From: Paragonimus westermani
Lineage: Eukaryota; Platyhelminthes; Trematoda; Plagiorchiida; Troglotrematidae
NCBI GenBank assembly: GCA_008508345.1
Contig: QNGE01000979.1
Location: 139,412 to 203,411, forward strand
Length of the DNA: 64,000 nt
Direction of reading: 5' to 3'
The notes below the pieces were generated by a model. The model searched no databases. It saw only the letters and a program-made list of their open reading frames with translations, and was not told where the DNA came from. Positions 1 through 13,320 of the stretch are shown one piece after another; positions within the stretch are counted from its first letter, which is position 1; the number at the start of each line of letters is the position of its first letter. Both the position numbers and the translations under genes were made by a program.

Positions 1-3000
1 TTGTCATAGCTTGAGGGAAGCGCTAGAGATGATACCGTCTAGGACTAACGTCAGTAATCGCTTGCAAGATATCACAGCTTTTATTTGTCGTTGTGTATAC
101 GACGAAGAGACATGATAAGTCTTCTGCGATGCCTAGCCATCAGTAAGCGGCTCCGTAGTACAACAGTCTAAACAAAGTAAAGACTGTGTTTCTTTCATAT
201 AATATCCTGAACACTGGCGTACCAAGAGCGTCAGTTTAATAAGACGGTCATGGACTCCACTGAAAATTTGGACGCTTCGCGCCTGATGCTGAGTTCGACG
301 TCAGTAGGGCAGAAGCTGTCGGATTCCTTTTAAAGAGCACGCATTTAAAACTAACGCATCAAAATGAGAATATGTATGAACAGAATACTACCGAGAGGCT
401 ACAGAATAAAACAAACTTCACGATTTAAAACAAGCTCAAAACCGGCCACTAAGTGTCAGTTATATACATATCAGTGAATTAGTTTACCAAAAAGGGCCGA
501 GTGAGATAATCACCAGGGAATCAGTCATCTCAATAGGAAAACAACTGAAATACTTACAGTAAAACAGCATTTCATTGTGGACGTACTCCTCTCACAGTGG
601 TATAGAGGTCAATCCGTGTGTTCCATGACAACCGGAACCGTTGTCCAAATCCTGGTTGTGGTAAATGTGTGCGCTACATACGAACCCTGACAAAAACGAC
701 ACAATTCTGTGCTTCGTTAAGAGGAACGTGGGCTGGAAATTCCTTTGCAATGAGATAGATTTTAACATATATTACCTTTATTCAACATTTGTTCAAAATA
801 ATCAATTTTTTCGTTTAAACCAAGTTGTTACAAAATAACTGTTGTGCGAATATATAAAAATACTAGGAACTGTACATCAGTTCTGCAAGCAGGCGTCAAG
901 TGTCGTTGTGAAGTGACAACTAGACAGCCTAAATCGAGACTAGCGGATTTGCCATCAAATTCATTCTGGCTGGTAAGAACAGATAACGAAAGGGAAGCCC
1001 ATCCGCCGACGAAACTGACCGTGGTTGTCTACATGACTGTGTGTTTACGCGATGGCTGCTATACGTGAGATATGGAACATCTTGCGAGTAGCTGTCAGTG
1101 GTTTTTAGAAAGGGATTATAAGGCGAAGAGCTGTGGGGTTCTTGTAATCTACGTTTTCTAATTTTTGCTCAGCTGCTTAGCTACGATAACGTGTGTTAGC
1201 TTTTTTAGCAACAGCTTGTCTGCAACTGAAACTAGACCATTCGCATCTCTTTCAAATTTCGGTTCAGTTTTTGCAAATATATATGTAAAAGCTGTGTGCT
1301 TCACGGAAACCAATCTTGCAAGATAACTTTTCTTGCCTGGCAGGTTTGCGTAGTCAGAATTTGAGTATTCCACAATGCTCATCTGCTACTGATATGTTTA
1401 CGTTGTGTGCGCGGAAGTACATGCACATAATGTACTGAATTCTGGTACAATCCAGTTTTACATTTGGAATCCCACTAGACTTTTATCGCATTATACTACT
1501 AAGGACAACTGTTGCTCTACCATGAACAATTCTGCAGTTCGAAATATTTCATATGGTTTATTAGCCAACACGCTGACGGCGTCCTCACGCCAGTGAGTAT
1601 GCAGAAAACTGACTGCGTGATCTTTCTCTAATTATGAGTAAAATGAAGTGTGAAATCACTTTTGGAAGTGAATTTTTCACCAGGTAATGTTGAGAGCCAC
1701 AACTAACAAACAAGCCAATTTCCAATTATTCATAGTTGAGTTGAACGCAGACAAGTAGATTACTTTTTACCAGAGAAATCAACGATGTGTTAATGAGATC
1801 AGCCAATGTCAGTCAATATCAATTTGACATCAAAACGCCGCATAAACAGTGAGTTCTGGCAGCCTACCAGTTCAAAAAACATCTTGGCTTCACAGAAATT
1901 GCGTACGTAGAGGAATCTTCATATCTCTACCCGGCCATTTTGTTCACCTCATTGATGATTTTCTCCTAAAGCAGTAATATAGAAACCAGGAGTTTGGCTT
2001 GATAGTAAACTGCTGGAAATATGCTTGTTCACAGTAAGCGGCAATATTTCGGTCAATTCTTCGTCAGTATTTACAATACTGAGAGTGTAAAGTTTGTCAT
2101 GCTAGGGTAACTAATTCGTTATTGTGATTTATGACTACCAGGCCATGAAAAATTCTGTTATAGTAAGTTAATGAGACTTCTGTGATCAAGCAATCAACTG
2201 GTATAGTACATCTAAGCTAGATTTCATTTAGTTTACTTGTTGAGGCGCATCGTTACTTTTCTCATGTTAGTGCAACACAGTTGCCGCCACTGAAATATCT
2301 GATATTTTTGAACCGCAGTGAGTCCCATTGGTGCATCTTAAGTGACTATTCAGTTTCAGTGAATGAGACTAACTGATAACTGATAACCCCACTAATGATG
2401 ACGAAAATGTACGGGAGACGTACTAGGATTAGGGTTGTGTGAGGGATGCTTTGCAAATGCCGTATGCCAGGGTATACGCTGATTCATACGGCGGTTCGGT
2501 CTGTCACAATAGCCCACTGTTGTTTCCACCATTCTAAATAACTGCGATCAGGAGTTAACCTTACAAGTGATGGACAGCGTAGTTCAGAATTTGTCCCAAG
2601 TAGCACACCAAAGTGCACATTTTCAATCCTCTTGGTGATCTGCTGTTCTGAGTTGTTGATTTGATTGGGGATAAATCAAAGGAGAACAGCTGACCACATG
2701 GAATTTGTTCACGAATAGTTTCAGGACCCCGGTGTTCTCCTGGTTACCAACTTAAATGTTTGGAACAGTGTACTTCCCAAGGCAATTTCTGACAGGCCAC
2801 CGCTAACGTGTTTTTAAGTTACAGGTGAGCACCGCACTAAGTTCGATTTTTCCAATTGTTTGCGTTAGCCCACGTCGATTACTTTTGATTGTTCGGCCGT
2901 AGGTCAGTGCCAATTTGTATCCTTTTTAACCCATATAGCACATCCATTTAGCCCTTGTGGAACACGGCACACTGGCACAACTGTAGTTCATCTCATACAA

Positions 3001-6000
3001 AGAGGCCAGAAATTACCTGGAGGTTAGAACAATCTGAATCTCTGGAACTCTCATGTCTACGTAGACAGTAACCACGAGGTTGGTGGCGAAATATTCACCA
3101 ACTGGGTGGCCATCGATTAAGTTGCTGAGCAAACACAAAAATTGAGCTCTGATCGCAGTATACCATTTTGATATTTGTGCATCGAACTTAGTGTTTGACG
3201 TTTGGTTTGTTCACGACCTATGCACCAAAAAGAAGCCTATTTTATATTGGATTGGTGACAGTTGACAAACTACTGTTCACGTAGAAGTGAGTGCACCTGA
3301 TCAGCAGGTTTGCTTTCGATAGAGCTTTCCAGAAGTATTAAGCTCGCTATACAGTTAACCAGTGTGACAGTCATCGCTGATTTTACCTTTCTGGACTATC
3401 ACTGGTGTTACTGATCGAACTACCATCGGTTTGCACAACAATCCAAGAAATGACAATAAATTAAGCATACAGATATGTATAGAAAACGAACTGTTCAAAA
3501 ACGCCAAAGATTTATGAGAATAAAAGAAATTATCCATTTTGTGGAATGAAACTGGTCTGTGGCTGCGGTAGACCTTTGTGTCAGGTAATGTTTCCAACCA
3601 GCTTTGTAAATGGCCCCGTAATCCACTATGATGCAGACGACAAAAGTACGTAGAAAGCTGGCCAAAAAAGTAGCTTGATGCCATAAGGTAGATGTTACCC
3701 ATTATATTTTGAACAATTTCTCGAGACTCTTCAATGCCTTCAGGGTTAATGGAAACGTTCGCTTGTCACATGTGCATGCTGAGCATCGGATTAACGATTA
3801 TCCCTGATAGTGATCAACTGCAAAGTACGGCTGTTTAGATGGTACTATGGGGAACCGTCTCGATTTCAAAAGTAACACATGAACAATCGAGCCATTAGCG
3901 AAGGAAATGCAAATCCTGCTGGGTGCGCGCAATAACATTTTCGGTGGAGTTAACACCGCCGAGCAAACGGACGCTTATATCAGGATACACTCTCCGCGAG
4001 TTCCGTCAAGACAGTTGTAGTCATGTTTACAGAAAACTCATTCAGCTTTTCAACTCTGCGACGATGCGTCAAAGTTATTGCGACAAAAAGTGTGAAGGAT
4101 ATGCTGGTATTTCGAACATAATTGAATTGGCTGACTTTGTGGTTAGTTAATAATCACGCATCATTCAAAGCTGACAACTATGAAGTCACGGACATATACC
4201 AAACTCAGTTTTCTGTTACTTTCAGGGCGGCTACAAACATAAAATAGCTTGATGTAAACCAGTCGGATCGTGATGGAAAGTGTACAGCTTTGTCAAAGAA
4301 GACACAAATAGCATTACGTTTTTGGAGAGAAAATGTGGGCCGTCCATTCTTATGGCAGAGATGAAATTTCTAAAATAAAATGTAAGTCCATACTTTAAAC
4401 TCAATGGATAGCGTTTTCGCCTCCAGCTACAATAATATGGACATCATTGGATACGTCCTGAGTCCGGCTAGTGAGTGAGATAAAAGTTCATATTGTAAAC
4501 CAAACAAGAACGCCTTCCAACATTACGCGAAAGATCAGTTTGACAGAAACAAATTACATCAGACGTATTTCTAACAAGCGGAAGTTTACGTACACCCGGC
4601 AAACCGCTGGTAGCCCACATTTCGTGAAACGGAAGAAGGCCACTACGTTATTGGTTTCCATATTGAGCTTTCCTTTGACAAACCATTACCAAGGCCAAAT
4701 TTATAGCTGACACATTTCAGAGCTTTATAAGCCTGTGCAATCGATATATATGAATGTGAACGTGTTCTACCTTGTTCACTGCCAACCCCAATAGGTACTC
4801 TTCAAAGCAACCAAGCGTTAATATCTGACCGTATGTTCATTCTGTACTGATTTCTATCATAATGTTTGCTAGTCTTATCAGTATGTTATTTCACTATGCT
4901 GACCTAATCCCTTTTCGTATTTTTCCTCCCAATCCCTAATATCACTTCTCAACCATTTTCTTTACAACCATGAACCGTTCTACTGATGTTATTCCGCGAT
5001 CCACACTGAGATTGTACCAGAAACATCTTCACGTTTTCCCTTTTCTTATAAAATTATTCCCAAACTGGGGATGAGTTCGCTTATGATGAAGTTAATACTA
5101 CCGTTTTCTACTTTAACGGAAATGCCTGTCCGATGCAACGAAATATTTTGTTCAAACAACTCTACATATCTTCGAGTGGTTTTATCATTAATCAGTTTTT
5201 CTACACTTGACGATTTCTGTCTTGTCAATCGATCTCACCGATCACTGTGTGCTGTGGTCATAAACTTTTCCCAAATCAGAGTAAGCGAATGGCCATAGGG
5301 AATGAGTATGCATCAATCACCTATTCAGTGGTTCATGAATGGGGGTCAGTTTAGGGGAGACCATAATAATATCACGGGGGGCGGGTGTTTCATATAATCA
5401 CATTTTTGAAACAACCCATTGTGGGATTTCATTAGAGGTGCATTCCAATCAATATATTGTTTAGCCATTAACCCACTCAATTACTTCGAACGGGAACAGG
5501 CAAGTCACAGTAAAATGCCCACGTATACAACCAGTTTACTTCCCTAAGCTAGACCAAGTGGGATTTATTGATCGCACTGATCGAGAGAGGCATTAAATCA
5601 TATACGTTTTTACTTGAATTTTCGTGCTATATCTTGTCTTTGCTGATACAGGAATTTTTGCAGTTTATCATCCAGTAAACTTGTCGCTCGTTCATAACGG
5701 GCTAGAAAAAATGTCAAACTAGGATATTTTGATATTAGAAGCGATGTCAAACTAGTTAACGGTAATAACGAGTAGATGCTCAGCTGAAAGATGGATGGGT
5801 AAGCAAATCAAGTAGTCCTGACTTGGTAATCCATTTTTTTGGTCCATTAGTGTACATCCTTAGCAGAAGAGAGATTTAAAAACTAGGTTCTTATGGGACA
5901 GTTTCGTGCTGCTGGCATTACTCCGTGAGACAGTCCGTAAAGCATATGCTTCCATGCAACATGCTGTTATTGATTTCGTTCAAATCCCGTTGAAGTCATG

Positions 6001-9000
6001 CATCGTCTCGTAGTTAACAATTAAGTCAACCTACTCATCAATGAAGCAACCAGTTAAGTTGAATTTTTTTGCATAAAAACCCTTCACAGTTTATCAAAGT
6101 GTTTTTATTACTGTTTAAGGTTTAGATCTCGGATGTGACGAAAGACTGACCTATTGCACAACTTTAATAGTGGCGGAAAACAAATCTAGTGTTTTTTTCT
6201 GAAAGAGGCTGATGACAAGGTTCTGCTGTAACTGCACCTTTTCGTCAGTTATGTAGAGTTGTTTCTTTTTTGCACCAAAAGATGAGACTTTTGCCACCAT
6301 GCAAAAATTTTCAAGTCAGTTCAACAAATTCAATTACTTTAACTTCCTTAAGAAGCCCTCAACGAGGTACCGGCTATGGAAGTCAACAGGACGCTCACAC
6401 CCTCTTCTAGAGACGGAGTAAACATAATCCAGTTGAACGCTTACGTATGTCTTACGTGAGATGAATAGCACAGCGGCCTCATGATAGTTCAACTCACAGC
6501 AGAGAAGCGCATAAACAGTCCTAGTACTACCCCTTATGGGATACAAAACGCCTTAGCATATGCACTGCTGGAATACGGGATCCATAGATAACCCAAAGGC
6601 AATTGCACACGTACGTCACTGTTCAGTCAAACGGAACACTTAGACAGATTATCAAACATCAGCAGTTACATCAGCCGGAAATCCTGGAAACAAATTCGTG
6701 GACTTATACGGTATGCGAACGTTACCACATATACACGCACTCATGTGTAGATGCAAGCAAGTCTGTCTGCGGATGATTTTCCCCTTTTATCTGTCCAGAT
6801 CCATTTTGATCGGACAAGAAATCTGATCAGCCAGCTTTGGATTTTTGTTTAAGAGTTGCCTAATTACCACATCAAAAGTTAAGACGTGAAACAATCCGTT
6901 TGATTGGTGCACATTTGTTTATCTACGTTGATATATTGGAAACTGTGACAACAAAAACGTCTAACGAATTCCAAATAAAACAAACTAACCGGAGCGAAGT
7001 TATTTCGCTCCACAATGAGTGATGGTAACCGATCACTCTTGAGTATGGATTAACTCCAATTAGTTCAGTACAAATCGAAATACGAATCGCACATGTGAAC
7101 AATGTTCAGCCTTTTAAAGTTTAACTGTAAAATGTAGGAGTCATATTCAGCAGTGGATCACCAAAAACAGGACTAAGCGGAGTATTTAGGATAGTCCACA
7201 GTGGACGATAAATCAACAGAGTTACCACGCAAATGTTATCAATGCCCCGATTCGACTGTACAATTGAAAATTGAACCCACAACCATTATCCATCTACCGC
7301 GGTTTTAAAATGGACAATCACCAGTAGAAATTCTATTGCAATCTGCGGTATGCGTGATGATTTTCAATACTCTTAGTTACTGACAGGTGCATTTTGGCCG
7401 TGAAGAAAACTGTATGTGTCAAATTACGTTTCATATTTATAGCTTCCGGTTTTGAACTGAAATAAACATTTACGATCGTTCGTGAACTTACACTGTGCAT
7501 CATATGTTCCTTGGCAAAAGCTTAGCAAGGGCAGTAGTTTATGTTCAGTTTACCCCTAAAATGAATCAAATTCCATTGCTATCGCTTTTGGTCCGTTGAA
7601 GATCTACCCACGTGTGTCCGTATCCCTGTTACTGATAGTCTGGCCGATCTTTGCTAAGAAGAGAGGACTACGTTACTCAATATTATCCGCACACCCACGT
7701 GCTTACCGCGGTGCCACACGAGTAGGGAAATTTGACGTTTGAAATCAGCACGAAGTTTCCTTGGGGAGGAAAGTTTTCTAGCCATTGTTTGACGATAACG
7801 AGGTGGTCTTGCTTTGATGCAAATTTCCGCTTAGTTTCTTCAGTGCAAGTTGAACAATTATTTTGTGCCGTCAAAATTTCTAAGAATCAAAGTTAGTTTC
7901 AAAACAATTTGTGGTTGTTTCACCCAAGGAATCATTCGCTCTGACCCTTTCACGATATGACCTTTGACGTTATAGTAACTTGACGTTACCAGTCAAGATG
8001 AAAAATCGACATTGCAAATGGACTGGAACGTTCATATTTGATGGTATTCATGAGTTGTAGTAATGACATATTCAACCTGTAGCATCCTTGTTAGACACTA
8101 TTGTGAATAACCTGTATTGCATAAAATTTTATGGAATATGCAATTAGCGATAGAGATGCCGATTTAGTGCTTGAAGTTAACGGAAAAACAAGTATGTCCG
8201 AACCGAGACAACTAGTTCCATGGGAATAATTGTATCATTATTGAACTGTACAGAGTAGTGAACGTACACTTGTGGTCAGCAATACTTTTGAGAAATTAAC
8301 ACAAATTTAATGCCGTCGATATCCCAGTCAATGATTACAGCTTTCTGTTCAACGGTCATCGTGGTAGGCTTAGTTGAATTCAGCTGCACTGTTTGAACGG
8401 GTACCAACTACATACAAAATCGTCTCGGAAATGTCTGCTGGAAAACTGATAGATCTATATCATTGGCCATATAATCCTTAGATACAAAGAAGAAACTGAA
8501 AATAACAGCAAACCGCTTTATTCACATTGAACGACTGATCGAACACACTATAAGCGGAAGCGTGACTAATCGATAGGGGAAAAAAAATCAACTTCATATC
8601 ATACCGGGTTATTGACAGCCAAGAGTAGATAATCGATATTGCCCAATTCACCTGTCTAATGGGGTATAAGAAAAAAATCGTAACCGGCTTAGCGCACATT
8701 ACTGTGTTGCTACCATGTGCACTTATCATGTTACAGTGAAGTGTAGTCCGAGTGGTAGTCACATACTTTACGTTAGCACATAAGTCAAACCTGAGTCAAA
8801 TGAACTATAGGAGAGATTCGACATTTAATGTTATTGTCAACTTGATCGCCAGTTATTTTGTCTCTAATGTACACATGTACATCACTGAAACTACGGTCAA
8901 AATTATTATTGCACTCTCTATGTCTTCCGTTTCCCTTTTTTGTACATATGATGCCTTCGTTTAGTTACGTTGTTGCTTGTAACCGATTTAACACCACTTT

Positions 9001-11646
9001 ATCGTACACAATCTAAATAGACTGCAATTCAGCCAGAACTGTTTTAATTATCAGTGACAGAATCTGTGACTCATGTCCGTTACAGTGGAAACGTCCTACG
9101 AAATGTTGTATATCTGTGTGACAGTAAGGTGAGAGGTACTAAAGTTTGTTTTGCTAGACTTCGGTCACAGCAACCTGAGGATAGCCGAAGGTCGAACGAT
9201 ACCTTTCGTGAAATAATCCAGAAGATTCCGTCGGACAAATCACGGCTACATCCTTACTTTTGACGAGGTGCACAAATAACACGCTCTTTTAATCCTCTCT
9301 GTTCTAATGTTTCCATATAACTTGAGCTGGGTTTGCAGGTCTCAAGTCTGACGAAAATTCGACCAAAGTAAATCTTAAAACAGAAGAGAACTGAAACAAG
9401 ATATGATATAGTGAGCGGTTGGAAGTTGGTGCTGCACATACGCTCGTACTGTCCAGGTTACTAGAGTACCCTATAGATAATACACGGTTAAACAAGATGT
9501 TATTGACATGCCGGCTATCTCTACAATGTACCTTAGTCTCATCACTCTTTTCAGGGTCTGAAGGCATCTAGTGGTGGTACGGCTTTCATGAATCAAATGT
9601 GAGTTTGTCTTCCAGCTAACTTAAACTGGCCAACCAACAAAAGTTAGCCATCAAGGAATAGATTGCTATTCGACTATGCAATCCGGTTTCTTTGTTCTTA
9701 AACGGTGTCCGTACAAATCCTCCAGTTGCATTGGTCGAAAGTCACATCACTAAGACCAACCTGGACTTCTGTGTCCTAACTACAGACGGATTTTCTATCC
9801 ACTGATTACAAGCGCCAATGTCCCCTCTTGGTGGTGGTTTACGGAGTTTGTTTGAAATTTTGTGTTCAGTTACTGGGACCAATGGGAGCTTTTACAATAA
9901 TGATTTATTTTTGTTGAGCCTATATAATTGAGTTGAGGTAGTGAAGAATTGCTGGGTGCAGTTTTTCCCAGCATGATTTCTCATGAATTTTTTCGCACCA
10001 AAGTAACTCGCACATATCGCATTACTCTGTGAAAGCAAGATCGGTTTTTCAAGTAGCAGAACATTCTCTTAAGATTCATCAGGTAGACTCACCAAACGTT
10101 TGATTTCAACCTAAATACAACTGGTATCTCTTAATTAATCCCATCTTTAAACAGATGTAACCTTTGCTAAGGCAGGACGAAAAATTACTACTTAATATTT
10201 ACACGTTAAGCAGCTGTAAATTGCGAAGTTTTCAGTCATAGCTCGTTTTCCATGTGCTCAATGGGTGGGGTGTTGAACAGAAAATGTCTTTAGTGGGCAA
10301 ACTGAACATTATTCCCAAAGGAATGTGGCTGAGCGTTTTTTTTGTGATAATTCCGAACTTCCTAATGTGAGGTTTGTGGCGTAGTATTCAAGGCGATTTC
10401 TTCGTGAAAATATGACGTGACGGAGAAATACACTGTTAACGAGCCCTCACAACAGCGAAACTGAAATCTAGTGCTTCCATCTTAAAGCGGCTGGCTTAGG
10501 TGTTTTTGGGATGGATAAGTTTGTGAGCAACCCTGAAAAGTGTTCGATTTGTCATAAAGGAGAATTTAACTACTTATCAGAAATACGCAGTCTTACATTT
10601 TGTAACATACTCACAGAGCGGACGAATTTTGCACAGCTTTCATGCCATGGGATAGAAGATTGTTTGTTCACTTCAACGAATAAGATTAGCACATGTTGAC
10701 GATTAGTCGGTCTTTGATTATCACATTTGTTCCATGCAATCACCGAACACAATCGTAACTGAGAGATCAAAATGCAGAAGAGTAGACTTCGCAAAATGTG
10801 AAGAATGGGTTCACTGAAATGTCGAACAGTGGAGGAAAACAGTTGACTGAGGATTCTCTAAGATTTATGCGAAAGGCTGACCGGGCGACATTTTATTCAA
10901 GAAAACTTCCGCGTTTCATGGGACCAAATTTAAGGGAATGAAGGTAACCGATGCACAGAAAGACCTTTCCCTCATGCTTAATTTTCTGCCTGACGAATGT
11001 GCCAGACGATTTAGAATTAGTCTTGTGATTTTAGTTCATAGCGAATGTGTCGGTGAATTTCTCGGCTTGTTCACATGGACGGAAAATTTTTGTAATACCT
11101 TATGATTTGTTCTGTGGGCTATCCTCTCATACCTTATCTGGTTTACTGGTCAGTAAGCGATAGAGGAAGCACTGTTTGCTTGTCGGGGAAAAAGATCACC
11201 AATGCTTGTCTGAGAGATTTTATATTTCCAGTAGTCGAAAGATTTACGGATAAATAACCCAGGAAATCCGTTACTGTGTAACACACTAAAAGTAAATGTT
11301 ATCCTTTCCTGAGCACAAGCTGACAAGAATGTAAGAGGATGTATATAATAACTTTTAATTATCTGGGTCAATAATTCTAGAGATCACAAATGCATGATAG
11401 GCTCAAAACACCCATGTGGTCATTCAGAGTAGAACAAGTTGATCAATATATGTTTCTGAGAAATCCATCGTTAGTTCACTACATTTCTAAAGGTTAATTA
11501 ATACATGTTGATTGAGGAGTATGAAAAATGCAAATACAGTTGGACAATCAGAATGCAACCAAATCACTTCTGTCCTGGTTTGGGAGGCATGTCAGCGTTA
11601 ACTCAGCCTGAGTGGAATGTGCTTTCTTGGACAGGGGAATATTCAG
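1..11646. other. No gene recognised
   Basis: Open frames here reach at most 115 codons, on both strands and overlapping, which is expected by chance. I saw no conserved domain, RNA gene, long repeat or transposon terminus. The frame at 1158-1382 on the minus strand (74 codons) has an ordinary protein-like composition but no recognisable motif or flanking splice sites. Confidence 0.6.
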
Positions 11647-12945
11647 TCAAGGAACCTCAAGAGATTGTGTGAACTTATGACAAAAGTACAAGGAATGACG
11701 TGAACGGATGGCGATCGATTCAGCCGTCGCTATGTTGCGACGATGTATTGACTCTGGATTTTGTCTCAGCGCACTGTAGATGATACGAAAAAAGTGACTA
11801 CGTTTCTTGCAGCGAAATATGACTAGCAAATGCCCCACGGCAGTGTCATTGATTGATTTTCATATTCCGCTTTTAATTCATGCCAAGTGGTGTTCCATTA
11901 TGTGCATACCAAGCCTTCTGATCGTGTGTCCAATGTGCTTTGCCGCACAGCAACAAGAGGATGAGAAGACAACCGTGTTTCGGGAGTAGACAAGCATCCT
12001 GTCTTTTGCGTTCAAAGATAGCATGCACATTTGTGAACCCGGATCACAGCCTCGCGGCCCGGAAAGTTATCAGTATTGCGTTATGCAACCTGCTGTTGAG
12101 AAAATAATCCGCCAGATTGTCTTTGAATGGCAGACTGGCGAATATGGGTTTCTTATCCACTCGATCAGCAAACAGACGTGGTGATCTTTGTGTCTTGTTT
12201 TTAGCAATCGATCTTCCAGGATAATCATCTTCTCACAAGACATCAGAAATAAGAACAAAATGTTGTTCGATGGCGTGTTTCAAGCAAATTTCCTTCGCTG
12301 TATTTGTGAGGCTGTGGACGAGACTCCTGTTTTGGTTCAGCGGTAAAAATCTGTTAAAATTATTACAGAGTCTTGTCCGTGTCGGTTTCTTATGGATAGG
12401 TCGCTTTGGCGAGCCTCCTGTTTAACTAGTTAAAGTAAACTCCAAGAAGTGAACTGAGCTGTCAGGTTCTATTTCTGTCGGTACCTATGCAGAGTGGTGA
12501 GCTGTGTCAAACTTGTACAGAATGTTCTCGATTTCCTTCATGCTATCAGGTACTGCAAATATGTCATTAACATAACGGCAGCTGAAACAGGCTACTGACC
12601 AAAATTTCCATCTTGCCGAGTTCAGGCTTGCTGACAAATATGTCGGCCATTGAAGGGCTGAGGGAGATCCTATAGACACGCCAGTGGTTTATTGATATAG
12701 CGACCCACTGACCATAACTCGCATCTTAAACGTGCAACGAGAAAGCAACTTCGTCAGGGACCAAGCTGGAATCGGTATTCTGAACTTGGACATCTCAATA
12801 TACTCAGTAGCATGTTTACAAACAGTAAAGGGAAATTAAAAGAGCACATGCAATTGCTATTGACATCTAGGTCTTTAGTGGCTCACAAATTCAATAGTAT
12901 CACAAAGAATGTGTTGACACAGACGCTGGTGTATGGGTTTTGAAA
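11647..12945 (-). mobile_element. Penelope-like element relic (PLE copy 1): reverse transcriptase plus GIY-YIG endonuclease
   Basis: Decayed retroelement of the PLE class, whose single polyprotein combines a reverse transcriptase (RT) with a C-terminal GIY-YIG nuclease. Reading down the minus strand: LTKLLSRCTFK (12.73-12.77 kb), then GSLYQ-stop-TTGVSIGSPS, matching the PLE RT core, then RYVNDIF at about 12.57 kb where the catalytic YVDD is expected, then HFLEFTL, HKKPTRTRL and RSLVHSLTNTAKEIC of the RT thumb. Next come SLPFKDN and RLHNAILITFRAARL, a shifted GIY-YIG remnant (HIGHTIRRLGMHIMEHH, about 11.9 kb), and the typical C-terminal block ending FRIIYSA, NIATAESIAIR, FTQSLEVP and a stop at 11647. 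Several stops and frame changes show it is dead. The RT motif A block upstream of 12.9 kb was not found and may be deleted. The upstream edge is approximate. Confidence 0.85.
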
Positions 12946-13320
12946 TTTTCACGAGCCATTAGACGACACCATGTTATGGAGTATTACGTGGGCCCAATAT
13001 CGCCTGAGCGGTTGGTTAAGTTCGTGGTAGACTGTCCAAACCATCTGATTGGTGGATGGATCTGTTGTGGTTGATCCCTAGTTTTCCAACTGTAACTGAC
13101 CTGATGATGACCTGATGAGGGATATCTCGAAAACACATACTCGTATGCCTGTTTAATTTCGAAATCATAGTTATCAGTGAAATTATTTAGCTCATTTGGG
13201 CGAGTTCTGCGAGCTCTTAAGTGCATGCTTCTATTCATTTTGCGCAAGAAACTTGGAGTGGTTATTTGAAGAGTATTTCTTCTCTCAATAGTTATATTTA
13301 CAAGTTCTAATCAAATCCTA
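12946..13320. other. Spacer upstream of PLE copy 1 with a hammerhead-like core string
   Basis: No coding region is supported. The plus strand holds CTGATGAG...CGAAA at 13112-13132 followed by a hairpin with stem CATAC/GTATG (13136-13147). The PLE upstream boundary may extend into this stretch. Confidence 0.4.
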
